In this document: positions 1 through 12,265 of the stretch, in pieces | Numbering within the stretch: position 1 is the stretch's first letter | Layout: each line of letters opens with the position of its first letter | Notes under the pieces: generated by a model | Told to the model about the DNA's origin: nothing | The model's database searches: none | The model's input: only the letters and a program-made list of their open reading frames with translations | Made by a program: the position numbers and the translations under genes | Assembly (NCBI GenBank): GCA_963277665.1 | Contig: OY728163.1 | Location: forward strand, 1,902,972,644 to 1,903,036,643 | Reading direction: 5' to 3' | DNA from: Viscum album | Taxonomy: Eukaryota; Streptophyta; Magnoliopsida; Santalales; Viscaceae | Length of the DNA: 64,000 bases

Positions 1-65
1 GAGTATCATGTGAGAGCTAGTGGAATAATGGTTTTTAGCATTTTTCTCTAGTACAAGTGGGATTC
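1..65 (+). mobile_element. 3' tail of Ty1/copia element A with polypurine tract
   Basis: Only the last 65 bases of the internal region are in the window. They end with a polypurine-like tract (ACAAGTGGGATTC, about 53-65) directly before a TGTTGGAG LTR start. This is the usual copia arrangement at the start of a 3' LTR. The same tract, AAGTGGGAGTC, lies at the equivalent place of element B (minus strand, 12,255-12,265), which supports the assignment. No coding sequence can be identified in so short a piece. Confidence 0.6.
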
Positions 66-1937
66 TGTTGGAGATGGTTCCCTAGAACCAACTTCATAAT
101 AAATTATGATAAAAATTTATTCATTATTTTCAATATTAACAAAATACTTATCACATCAGGAATTTGCTTCTATATGACATAGTATATGATAATATTCTAA
201 GAGTAGATTTCACCCAAAAAGGTTAAAGTAGTTCCCCATTATAGTGAGAACCCAGAAGTTCTATGAAATAATTCCTAAAATCTTTTCTACAGCCATATTA
301 TATCATTTGAGGAAATCAAATAATATAGGCTAACAAGGGTAGAGACACAATTGAATTTGAGGTACCCTCTCATGTTTTACAACCTTGGTAATATCTAGTA
401 GGATATTAATAGAATAGGATCTGGCAGTAAGAAATCCACTTTTATATGCATCATTAGATGTTCCTATCTTAAGATGTGTGTATTGGTACTTAAACTTTAT
501 TATTATTATTATTAATTATTATGAGTCTCGTACTTTGATGTATTGATGAAAACTGTGACAACATATGTTCGCGACAAGGTAGGATACATTGGCTACGTCA
601 CGTGTAATATTTCATTAACAAATAATGCAGGAAAATATTTATCCCTTATGTTCATTTATAGAAGTTAATATCTTATACCTTTTATAAAAATGATATATCC
701 TAAATAAATCTATTTCCATGGTGTTATATGGGTAGGATTTATTTTCAGAAATTCAAATAAAGAGATATCGAGCACATATGTTGATGGCCATGCATGAAAA
801 CTTTTTGAGTAAAGATATTGTGATAAATGGACTCTATTTTACGGTAAGTATCCGTATGAGGTGAAATTTTATTTCAAAATTAACTTATTTGTCTATGGGT
901 GCATGGTCATGATATTAGATGATAACCTTGTACTTTAGGCTGCTTCACCTAATACCACTGAGAAACAATCCTAGAGGGTCACACACTAAGTGTATGAAAA
1001 ATCTCAATTAAATAATATATTATTATATATTATTTAATTGGTTGAATAAATATTATTCCTAAATGTGTTTTAAAAATTATTCCTGTATGCTTGATCTCAT
1101 TTATTCCATCTCTATTTATTTGAGAGAATATATTGTAATTAGAATATTAAATAATTATTTACTTATTTTTCAGTGAATATAATATATTTTTATTTATTAT
1201 AGAATAACACAGTGGTATTTATTTAATAAATAAATAGACATTATTTGAGGTATGATAAAAATTATGGAGGATTGGGGGACTAATTTTAATGATCCAGTAA
1301 GAAATAATAAATATTGAATAATTTTTAATTAAATAATATTTGACTATAATTCGTATGTTAAGCGCATGTTGATAAATAATAATATTACTAGTATTATTTG
1401 AAATGGGGTTTTTCTATGATTAAATAAATAAATAATTTAATGTCTGTTATTACTTTTTTTAACCCTAACAATATAAATACCCAAATATGTTATTTTCTCA
1501 AGATCTTATTTAGTTGTGAACAACAAATCTTCGAGGATCCTCTCAAGCCTAGAGAGATCCCTTCTCCAAGAATTCTCACAAGAATGATGACAAACCCTCA
1601 TCCACCGGATCATGCAGAATACTTTGGAAGTAATTCTCAAGGCGATCAAGGTAGACATTTCAAGCTCAATAATATTCCATCCTAGCACTTAAAGACTCTT
1701 TCTGCGACATCTAGACATGTATGTAACTCCATAAGAAGAAATATAAACTAGGTTTCTAAAATGCAATGATGGTGCTCCATATATCTATCATCAGATTCAT
1801 CAATGAAGAAATACTTTCTTAGAGGTAATAATTTATCTAATTGAATTAATTATAAATAATATGAGTTGATCTCCTCTCTCTTTATTCCCACATTATTATA
1901 TATTTTTTATTTCTTTTATTCAGTTTTGTGGAACACA
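66..1937 (+). mobile_element. Ty1/copia 3' LTR (element A)
   Basis: The stretch starts TGTTGGAG right after a polypurine tract and ends near TGTGGAACACA. Read against the reverse complement of 10,292-12,254 it matches block by block: the GGAACCAAC motif near the start, the TATAGTGAGAAC...AGAAGTTC block (about 241-264), and the AGAGAGATCC / CTTTGGAAG leader blocks (about 1,551-1,630). It is therefore the same LTR family as element B in the opposite orientation, about 1.9 kb long. Small reading frames inside it (for example 1,440-1,685) overlap this non-coding LTR and have no protein similarity I recognise. The right boundary is uncertain by tens of bases because the next element abuts it. Confidence 0.6.
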
Positions 1938-3613
1938 ATGTTCATTGTTGTATATATCTTTGATTGATCATCGATTATAGAAAAAATAAATTTTGGGAAC
2001 TACCCTTTTCAGGCTTATGCATTGCCCAAAACCTATGTGAGTTATTGAGGTTTCAGTAAGTTTGAGTAGATGATAAGTCTCTATGTGATTTTTTATATCT
2101 CTAAGTTCCATTATAATATTTTCTGGGAGATCATAGGAATTTCCTCAGTTTCATCGTTTGAGTAGGTGGTTGTCACAGATCAATGTATGAATTTAAGTGT
2201 AAGGTGTGTATGACTTTTAGAATGTATTAATATTCACCACATATCATTGAGTGTGATACTTTACAACATATGATGTAATAATTTTAGAGGTAATGTACTA
2301 CCATAGTGAGAAGAATATTATTTAGTTATATTATATATATATATATTTTATATGAAGTCATATTTTTCATCTATGTAGGAAATTATATTCCCAAATGAGA
2401 TCCATGATTCCACACAATTTAGACCAAGATATACTAAAATGGTAATATGAGAGAGCCATGTGACAGTAAAGATTGTGGTTTAAATAAAATAATAAATTGA
2501 ATATGGGACCTCACTATGGTGAATTTATTGTGATCATTTTATTAATCATAGAGGATCAATAAAGAAAAAAGTGGTGAAATATTACATGATCTATTTGTCT
2601 AGTCGTGGTGATGATTATGGAGACAAAACGAATTGAAAACAAGAACAACGCCATAGCATTGATCATTTTTTATAAGAGGATTCCTTTTAGAAATGAAATT
2701 TTGGGTGTGTTATGGTGTATTACATATTTTTAATTAAAAGAGTGATGAATAATATTAAAAATGATGAATCCCACATTGTGCACTATTTTTAGTGACCATT
2801 TTGACATGCCTTTGATGTTACAACTAAATAAAGTTATAGTAGAGGAGTGGAAAACCACTTCACATGTTATGAAACTATATTATTCATGAAATTATTAAAT
2901 AGTTTTAAATACATATATAAATATTTGTAATGATTAAGACATTATATTCTAATATAACATGTTATTAAAATAGATAACTCTATAAAACACATAAATTTAT
3001 AATTAATCATGATCTTAAATGAGTTTTAAAGTTATTAGATTTCAAAAAGATCTATTTTTTAGGATTACAAGTTCATGTGAAAGATTAAAAGGTTGATAAT
3101 GTGGAATGACCTTGTTATGAAGATGAAATAGATGTATATAATTAATGGTATAGAATATAAAACCATGTTAATCCATCTTTTCAAATAGGGATATCATTAT
3201 CAAGGGAATAAAAATAATTTCTGAGTATGCTGAGATAATTTTTTGGATCATTTATGTAACGTAAAGTCATTTAATTTGGTGAGGCTCTAGAATATGAAAC
3301 ATATTCAGACTTTGTGCTGATAGGACTAATACTATCCTTGGTTTTAACCACTTGTGCTTCTAGTGGAGAATCAGTGATTGGAGTGACTGATAAATCACAT
3401 AAATAAGTAGTATTTTATATGGAACCATGTTAATCTATTTGTGTTGTTTCCTCTATACATTATATTATATATGAGGTCTCATTGAGAGAATATATTCAGA
3501 TAATTGGATCTTTAATAGCTACAATAGTTTGTATTACAGATGTAGAATTCATAAAATAAGACAATTGATTACCCCCTTTCCCTTTTAGTTTTCTATTGGG
3601 TCGAGGAATTACA
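1938..3613 (+). mobile_element. 5' LTR of old SIRE-like copia element D
   Basis: This segment pairs with 6,921-9,066 as a diverged direct repeat. Matching landmarks include ATTATATTCTAATAT (about 2,942 and 8,105), GGGATATCA.TTTCAAG (about 3,187 and 8,636), TTGGATCAxTTATGTA (about 3,243 and 8,695) and GATTxxCCC near the end (about 3,570 and 9,015). The C-rich end just before the primer-binding site resembles SIRE/Maximus LTRs. Spacing between paired landmarks drifts from about 5.15 to 5.45 kb, so there are sizeable indels. The left boundary is a guess: I placed it where the copia A LTR stops. Confidence 0.5.
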
Positions 3614-3615
3614 AG

Positions 3616-3626
3616 TGGTACCAAAG
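3616..3626 (+). other. Degenerate tRNA-Met primer-binding site (element D)
   Basis: TGGTACCAAAG follows the LTR end (GGAATTACA) by two bases and differs from the canonical TGGTATCAGAG at two positions. Position and similarity mark it as the minus-strand priming site complementary to initiator tRNA-Met. Confidence 0.55.
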
Positions 3627-3699
3627 AAAATAATGGTCCTTATTATGATCTAAGAATTTTTTGAGTGTTTTAAGTCTTAATATTTTAAAAATTATGGTA

Positions 3700-4030
3700 T
3701 CTCCTACATTTCATACTAAGAATTACTACATCTTTGGGAATAAGATATCTTCCTACCTTTTATCTATTAGTCTATAAGTTAGAGATTCTATAATTGTTAG
3801 TATTCCACCAATTGTTGGATAAGTTATATCACTTTAGGAAAATAAAAACAAGGGGGTGGATGAAAAATAATAAAATGATATATTTATGTATCTTTTAGAA
3901 ATGTTTTGAATAAATTTCATGCTGCTCTAAACTATTAAAGAGATTCAGGACAAATTAGGGAGTTCTTTTGAAGGATATTTTAAAGATAATGAATCCAAAC
4001 TGCATTTTTGTACAAGAATATTTAATGATA
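3700..4030 (+). pseudogene. Copia gag remnant (SIRE-type) of element D
   Basis: Conceptual translation from about 3,700 gives SPTFHTKNYYIFGNK and ISSYLLSISL, which fit the gag N-terminus of SIRE/Tork-type copia (pattern PxFxGxNYxxWKxxMxxYLxS). After a stop and frameshifts, about 3,940-4,000 reads EIQDKLGSSFEGYFKDNES, matching the later gag motif EIWDKLExxxEGTxxVKES. This part of Gag would form the coat of virus-like particles. Stop codons and frameshifts show it is dead. It lies about 80 bases after the primer-binding site, as expected for gag. Confidence 0.55.
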
Positions 4031-6906
4031 AAAAATGGGATAATGTTGGTAAAATTTAAGACAAAATTACAAGGGTTAAATATTTTTTTATTAATATCAT
4101 GGTGTTTGTTTGGAAGATTGATTATTCCTATTTTTCTAAAAATCTAATGATAAATACTCTAGAAATATTTCACCTAGAGAGTTTAGCCACAATGGATAGG
4201 AAATATTTTTCACTAAATGATATTTATAACATTCACATAGAATATGGAATGATAAAGGATTACTCCTCCATGAATAAATAAAAATGATAATTTAGATTTT
4301 GAGACTTTGAGGAGAAGAAAAGTAATTTATGAAGTGGTTATAGAATCAAGTGAGTAATATAATGTTGAGTATGATAATGGATTGAACAAAAACATTTATC
4401 TTATATCAGATATATGCATATGGGTAAAGTGGAAAAAAGATTTCAAAAAGAAACCAAGGTGATAAAACTATAATTAAATTGGTCATTTTGTAATGGAAAA
4501 CACATGGAAAAAGGTTGAAGAATTTGAATCTATATGGGAGGATAATAAATTTCATAGTAAACAATTGTACGACCAATAAGATATTTTTAAAAAGTAATAA
4601 AATGTTTTTTACTATAATTGATGAACTATATAACTTAATTAGTTCATTATATTGTGAATTCAATATATTTTCTAATGTTAATAATTTTTTTGGCACCACT
4701 TGAAGTGATTTTAGGGAGGAAATGATATAGCTAGAGTCACTGTTGAATGGTTAGTTTGAATCATATCTTGTGAATATCACACAACTAAATAAAGAAAATA
4801 TAATGATGTCAAAAAGAAAAAAAAGTTGATGATGAAAATTATGATTCTATAAAGAATGAATTTTTTATATTGATGATATCAAGAAACACAAGCTACGAGA
4901 AGCTGATAAAGAGAGGATGATTAGAGATCTTGAGGGGTAGTTCTCTCATACATATGTATAGTTGGCTGAGAAGGAATATATTTTTTTCACCTCAAAATTA
5001 TTTCAATAATTTTATATAATACATCATAATGGATGTTGAAGTTAAAATATAATCATATAAAATTGTGAAAATGATTTTTCCATTATATAATTAATCTTTT
5101 ACCATAATCTATATCAAAATAAATTTATTATTTCTAATATTTAAAATAAAAAATGTAATGTTAAACCTCATTATACCTAGACGACATATGAGAGTCCCTC
5201 GTTAAAAATTATGGGATGAGAGGAATTTTAAAAGGTGACCACTGTACCCTTGAAAAAATAAGAATTATATAGATATTGGTTTCCTCAATAAAAGTTTAGA
5301 TAGTTTTTAGCTATAATAAAATATCACAATTCAAATGGTTTTAATGGTGTTATGGAAGGTATGAACACAAATAATACCCTTTCTAGAATAATATGTATTC
5401 AAACTGTAAAAGAAATGAACCAATTTTGAGTTATAGTATGAAAATAAGAGAAAATGTCAAAGGAAATAAGTTATGACTACAAAATAAAATAAATTATTAA
5501 CCAAAAAATTGAGATTTTAGAGGATTTGTGTGGAAAATGTAACTATATAACTCGAAAATCTAAGTAGTGCATGGAGAGAATACCAGTGAAACATCCTTAT
5601 GGTATGGAAGGGAAGGAAAATCTAAAGGTAGAGAATGTATATATATGGATAGAAATAAGTCATTTTAAAAATACAATCAACATGAGAGTGTCAAAAAATA
5701 TTTCATGAATGTGTGGTAATATTATTTTCTAGTATCTAAGCAAAGCTATAATGAAAAAAATCTATTATATTTACATTGAAAAGTATGTTGATTAAAAATA
5801 ATGGATTTATGTTAGGAGAATATATTCACAATTAGTGATCTAAAAAATTAGTGAATGTTGATAGAATATAGTGGATACATAGGAAATGGTGAAATGGATT
5901 TTATGGAAATATTACAATCCCAAAAAAATCAAATGAAGAATATGCATGCATCAAGAAATGATTTTTTTCCAGTTAACAAGGTGGTTAAAACTACTTCATT
6001 TTTGGAAGAATATAAAGGTAAGTAAATAAGTACACGACCTATTAAGACTCACAACATAAAATTAAGTTTTAAGAGTTCCTCCGATGTTGATTTTGGATGG
6101 AAACAAAGGTGTGGGTTGAAAGGAAACTCCCAACCTCAATGTTTCAACATCAATAAAAAGTGGTATATCCTTATTCATTTATAATTTTTTATTTTAAACC
6201 AAAATTTTGGGAATATAAGGTGAAAATTTAGATATATACTCATTGTATAATAATTTTGATTGTCATTATATATTATTATAACTACCATGAAGATGATCAG
6301 TTCCATGTATCCCCTTAGGTGGATCAAAATGAGAAGAATATGTCTTGTAGTGAATTTGGAAATTCTATAAAACTATAAAAAACCAAAGAATGAGGTTTTC
6401 AAATAATAATTTCATCCCTTAAATTCATTTATCACAAACAAATATTTAAAATAAAAGTATTGGTTAATGATTATATAGTAAAAAGGGAGATTTTTTTTGA
6501 ATTTCACTTAATAGTTTTAATGGATTCACGGAGCTTAATTCAGGTTACATCCATTTTGAATAAATATTTTCAAAACATCACCTATAATGACTTTCTAATA
6601 TTTGTTTTAAATTTATGGTTTTTTATAGACATCATTGAAAATTTTGATTGTGAACTCTTTTTTAAGGGTCTTCTAGAATAAATCTCGGTTAATATGACTA
6701 AATTAACTTTTCTAACAAAATCACATGGTTTAATACTAATATCATGTCAAAAAAATAATAAATAAGAATATATAGTTTTGGTATTAAATAGTTTAAAAAA
6801 ATTATGTTAGACTTAATGAGCCCTAGATTCCCTTTTAATTTATTTTCAATAAAGGTGGATGAATCTCCCTGACTTTAGTGATAATGAAAGGGGGTTTCCA
6901 ACAATT
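4031..6906 (+). other. Unrecognised internal region of element D
   Basis: About 2.9 kb of very AT-rich sequence lies between the gag remnant and the polypurine tract of element D. Short open frames (for example 4,099-4,281, 4,515-4,703 and 6,460-6,681) carry no motif I can identify; in particular I could not find an integrase core, the YVDD reverse transcriptase motif or RNase H. Element D has therefore probably lost most of pol by deletion, or it has decayed past recognition. Confidence 0.4.
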
Positions 6907-6920
6907 AAAAAGGGGGAGAT
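6907..6920 (+). other. Polypurine tract of element D
   Basis: AAAAAGGGGGAGAT is a typical copia/SIRE polypurine tract, the plus-strand primer of reverse transcription. It sits immediately before the 3' LTR start, TGAAGTG. Confidence 0.6.
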
Positions 6921-9066
6921 TGAAGTGACAAAATTAAATACCTTTTTTTTCCAAAAAGTTTATGATGATGGAAATTGAATGTGTTTTGTTTAAGGTGTGT
7001 GAGGCTGCATATTGAATACATAACTTGTATAGATTCAAGAAATTCACAAAAAAAGTAACAAGTTACATATCAAAACTAATGTGTTGTTCTTCAAGAGAAT
7101 TTAGTGTTTTTCCTAATTATAAATTTTCTATAATAGTTTTGGATTTCCTATGAAGTGTTAGAGAAATTATTTAGTATAATCAATATAGTTTAGGTTTTGA
7201 TTGAGTAAGGTTCTAGGTAATCTAATAAGATCGTATGTATTTAAGTAGCATTTTATGAATTTGAGTAACATTTATAAATCTTTACTATAAAAATTATAAC
7301 TTTTCCCAATTTGTTATTTTAGTAAGGGGTAACCATGATTCCATGAATGGATTTGAGAGAATGGTTTATATAACTTTGAGTGTGTATGAATTCACATTGT
7401 ATGACACTAAGAAAATAGCTTTGCATCTAATCCCATAAGACATTTTTAGGTGATGAATGACTTTAGTGTGTCACGTAATATTTTTTAGATAATCTATATA
7501 TATAATATTTAATGATATACTTTTAATCCATTTATGACAATCTAAACACAATGGATATCCACACTGTAAAATAGAACATGCCCAGAGATGCTGAAATTGA
7601 AAAATGAGAGAATACATGCCATAATGAAGTTCATGGTTCAAGTAAAATAAAATATTAATGATGATAGAAATACATAGTGAAATTTTTATGATAATTTTGT
7701 CCATAATAAAGAATTAAAAAAGAAAAGGGGTGATTAAATGGAATGATATCCATTCCACTCTTCTTTTTGAAGGTTGTAGTGAAAAATTACGAATATTATG
7801 AGTACCACGATGCATTTGGGATTGTTTCATATAAGTGTTTATCCTATGAGAAAATAAAACATATTGTGTCATGGTGTATGTCGTGGTTTAAATTATGGTA
7901 GTAATGATGATGAGTCAAAACATTGAGGGCCACATTGTGGTCTATTCTTGGTGATCATTTTGAGAGGCCCTTCAAACTGTACGTAAATAGAATTCCATCA
8001 TAGGGAGGGTTATACCATAGGATATGTCATAGTGTTGTATGATTAATTCATACGTGGAATATGTTTTAATACCTTTGAAATTATAATTGAATCATAAGGA
8101 ATTATATTCTAATATTTCATTTAAATAAAATGGTCAAGTCTCTATGATATTTAAAATGAGGATTTTTTTCAGATCTAATATGATTTTAAATGTGTTTGAT
8201 TATGACAAATATTTATTATCAATATTATAGGTGAATTTAAAGTACCTACACTCAGGAAGATGATTTTTTACTTATTATCATAGAATTATATTCATGATTA
8301 CTATGTGAATATATATATATAGAGATAAGGAAGATAAAATTGTGTTTTAAATTTTTTTGAATATTTAGAACACAAAAAAAGTTGGTGTGAGATTTATAAA
8401 GAAATAATATTCCTATAAATCATTTTATTAATGATTTAATTATTATTTCGAAGAAAATATTTATCCAAGAATCAAATGACTAGTGTTCTCATGTATTCAA
8501 AGTGATGATGGAAACCAATTTATGTAAAGGGTTAAGAGGATACGAAATTTGGATGGCCATGTTCTAAATAATACTTGAACATACATGCATGAAGGTGAAC
8601 AAGATAAAACTAGATTTAACATATTTTTTTGTAGAGGGATATCAATTTCAAGATGAGTCGAAGAATCATGGAGTATGTGAGGATCATCCTTAAGTTGGAT
8701 CAATTATGTATTAGAGAGTTGTTTATTCTTGTGGGACTATTGATGTTTGAACATAGTGGGAATATTTTTTGATAGGGATGGGAATATACTTGTTTTTAAG
8801 AAATCATGTAGATAGTGAAGAATCCATGGTTTGGGTAAGTATTAAATCATGTAAAAGAATAGGCCTTCATGTAAAGTTGTATAAATCCTTGTGTATTGTG
8901 ACATATTTACATTCTTCTATATATTAGGTATGGTTGGTAGAATATATTTAGAGGTTTGGAACATTATCTAGTTTGATAAATTGAATTAAAAATGGAATTT
9001 ATTTAAAATAAGACCACTGATTCACCCTCCCACCTCGCTATGGTATATCTGGTTTGGGGCATCATA
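6921..9066 (+). mobile_element. 3' LTR of element D (SIRE-like)
   Basis: It starts right after the polypurine tract and pairs with 1,938-3,613 (landmarks given there). The terminal part, GATTCACCCTCCCACCTC (about 9,014-9,031), is the counterpart of GATTACCCCCTTTCCC in the 5' copy and resembles the C-rich end of the SIRE-type solo LTR at 56.4 kb. It is longer than the 5' copy by several hundred bases, pointing to internal insertions here or deletions there. Frames on either strand inside it (7,471-7,704, 8,497-8,703) have no recognisable product. The end coordinate is approximate. Confidence 0.5.
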
Positions 9067-10291
9067 GAATGGTGATTTTTTTTGTGAGATTGTTATATGG
9101 TTTACTTTGGAGATATTTAAGTGTTGTGAGTAAAAATTATTATGATTATGGCCTACTAGATTTGTATACTTACACCCCGATATATGCATCATGGAGTGTG
9201 TAAAGATTTTACTTGATATTATATAGGTTAGTGTAGGACATGTTACTTCACAAGTAGAGCATCCTGATGTTGTTTTATTTGGTAGTGTATTTGGGAACCT
9301 ATACATAATAGATATGGAAATCTTGGAGTTGTGCCATATTTGGGACCTTATCTTTCCTTCTTAGTTGTTCTATTTGAAGGTCTTATTTATAGATATTGTG
9401 GGTCATTATGTCTATAATTTTTTATATTAGAGTTATTGCTAGTTTTTATCATGCATTGTACCTAAATTTTATCAATTTTTATACTATTGGATGTATAATA
9501 TTCAAGGATAAATCATCCACGTATGATATTGTAATTTATTACTATCTTTTGGGTTTTTTAATATTCTTCTATGGTCTACAGAATTATGATCCTGTCCAAT
9601 GTAACGGGTTTGGGTCTGGATAATCCAAATCATATCAGTTTGGTATAGTCTTTTAGTTAGGATGTTAAAATTTGAGGTATTTTGTGGTTGGACATGAAAT
9701 ATAGTTCATAAAAGGGAATATCTTACCTCTTTATATCAATCTACATGTTACTAGGGTTGACCATGTCTTGAAGTGTTAATAAACACTTCTATATATATTA
9801 TCACCAAACTTTAAGGGGTTTAATTAATGATATTTTTTAACATTCATTAGTAAATAAACATACCACAAAAAATCCATAATTCAAAGGATAATCTATAAGG
9901 AATAATTTGGATAAAAATCATAATATCTTTATTTTTTGTATTCATTTTTTGTTCTTATGGATGAAGTTTTGAGTTTCTATGAATTGGTTATAATAATATG
10001 ATAAAATATTTCTCTGAGTTGTGTTGTGTGTTTATTTCTTCTGTTAATGATCTATATTTGTGTCTCCCACGTGATTTTATTACTTAATGAAACCTTAAAA
10101 TCATATATTATTGAAACTAAATGTCGTAATGACTCTTATTAGAAGTAATTGAGTAAATGATAATTTTAATCCCTAATATTATAAGAACATGATATAAATT
10201 AAACATTGATTTATTTAATGCATGATTACTTTTTTACATAATGGGTTCTTACAGATCAATAATTTTTCAATAAAGTATAACACCTTTAATC
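9067..10291. other. Unassigned AT-rich stretch
   Basis: No LTR pairing, coding motif or RNA gene is visible between elements D and B. Two small open frames (minus strand 9,022-9,306, overlapping the end of D; plus strand 9,396-9,623) encode low-complexity, hydrophobic or Cys/His/Thr-rich peptides without recognisable domains; I treat them as chance frames. Confidence 0.5.
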
Positions 10292-12254
10292 TGTTGGTTC
10301 CATGTAAAGTGAATGTGCATGGATGGATACAACCAACCTTAATTTATCCATTAGAAAAGATCAATCCTTGATCCATTAGGATGATAAAATGACGAATCTA
10401 TGGAATAGAATGAATAATTTAAAGGAAATATGGAATTTGTGTAACCATGCATAGGATCATCATATGTTGGTTATAATTAATTTATCTAAAATCACATCAA
10501 TTACCTTGATGGAATTCTCACTCAGTTGATGTTTCCGATCATGATCCAATGTGATCTATCATTGCGTTGTAGAATCCAAGTGTAGGCTTCCTCTAGTGGT
10601 GATCAGACATGCTTCAAATATCTTTTTAAATCCACGAAGGGGTCTCTAGGTGCTATCTCAGAAGATCATTTGCTTGTGATGACCGCCATCTATCACCTTG
10701 ATATCCTCTTCCAAAGGGCTCTCCTTGATCTGGTAGAAAAGGATCTCTCTTGTAATTTAAGAGGGTTCTTGATGTAATGGAATTATCTCTTGGCTTGGGA
10801 GATTTCCCTAGATCTATTGTGAAAAATCACAGAGAATGGGAAGGCTTAATGAGAATAATGTAATTGGGATTTATAATAATTAGAATAATATAATTATATA
10901 ATAACCCAAATTTATTTATTTATTTTATTTAATTCTTAGTAATACCCCTTGTCAAAAAATAACATTTGAATATTATTATCACCTAACATGTGCCCAGTGA
11001 ATGACACAAAATATTAATTAATTAATTAATTAATATTATTTTTCACAAATCCCTAGAAAAAACATGATGGGTACTTTTGTTTTTTCGTTTTCATTATTTC
11101 CTCCACCGCATTTATTATAACATAAATAATAAATATTTATTTCGTAAATAAATTCCACTACATTATTTGCTAAAAAATATATTATTTCGCCCATAGTATA
11201 TTCCATTGACTAACTAGTGTCAAAATAAATGTGACCAGGCATCCTTGATAAATTATTAAACTAAAGTAGGGAATAATATTTATTCAACTTGTTAAATGAT
11301 TATTTAACTGAGATACCTGGATACACTTACTGTCTGACCCTCTAGGCCTCTTTCGTAGTGGAAGTAGGCATATCCTTCCTAAAGACCAAGGTTAGTGTCT
11401 AGCAACACACCAAAGCACCCATAAATAAAGAAGTTAACACTGTAATGATGTGTCGCCTCCTATGAATGTTTACCTTGTAATGTAACACCTTTTTCATGAT
11501 ATCTCCAATCAAGTGGTTTTCATGATAGTTCCATCAACCCAAGTGCTCGATTATTCATTCTTTGAATTATATAAATTGATCTTTCCCATTTCTCACCAGT
11601 TCTAGGGATTTATTTAGGCTATATCAATTCTCCTAAAGGGCTTGATATATCAACTTCCATTATGGAACAAAAGGGACAATTATTTTCTCGCATTATCTAT
11701 TAATGTGGTACTACTCGTGACACACCCAACATATCCCACCACGTTGTGAAAAGTGTGTCGTCATAGATTTCTTCAATATACCTAATTTCACGAGTTGTAA
11801 TACCCATTAATAATAATATTAATGTCTAAGTACCAATACACATGTCTGCAGATAGGAACATCCAATGACACTATAAAATGTGTATTTTCTACTGGTGAGT
11901 CTCGTTCTCATAATATCCACCAGAATATTAGCAAGGGAACACACCATGAGAAGGTGCCTCAAAGTTTTATGAGTCCTCACCCCAAATGTATTGTATTATT
12001 TTTATACCTCAAATAACATCATCCATCCATAGAACATATATTTAATAATAGTTTTATGGAACTTCTATGTTCTCATTATAGTAGGGATTCTCTATGACCC
12101 TTTCATGCAGTAGTTATCCTTAGTACATTATCACATGCATTGTCATGTAGAAGAACAATCAAGATGTGATAATGTATTTATTAATATTCAAATCCATGAA
12201 TACATGTTTCTCATAAAGTGCAATGTAGTTGGTTCCACGACACCAACTCCAATA
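10292..12254 (-). mobile_element. 3' LTR of Ty1/copia element B
   Basis: On the minus strand it begins near TATTGGAGTTGG, immediately after a polypurine tract, and ends ...GGAACCAACA (plus strand TGTTGGTTCC at 10,292). It is the opposite-strand counterpart of the LTR at 66-1,937, and its last 1.1 kb also matches 47,408-48,430. The leader part (about 10,500-10,850) carries a splice-donor-like CAAGGTAATT and a repeated set of purine-rich blocks. Length is about 1.96 kb. No matching 5' LTR lies next to the gag end near 26.6 kb; 47,408-48,430 is a candidate displaced copy. Confidence 0.7.
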
Positions 12255-12265
12255 GACTCCCACTT
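12255..12265 (-). other. Polypurine tract of element B
   Basis: On the minus strand AAGTGGGAGTC directly precedes the LTR start. The copia polypurine tract primes plus-strand DNA synthesis and fixes the inner boundary of the 3' LTR. Confidence 0.65.

Noticed and set aside
2325..2350. TA-rich run as an origin or promoter
   Set aside because: Simple (TA)n sequence inside a degenerate LTR; nothing else supports a function.
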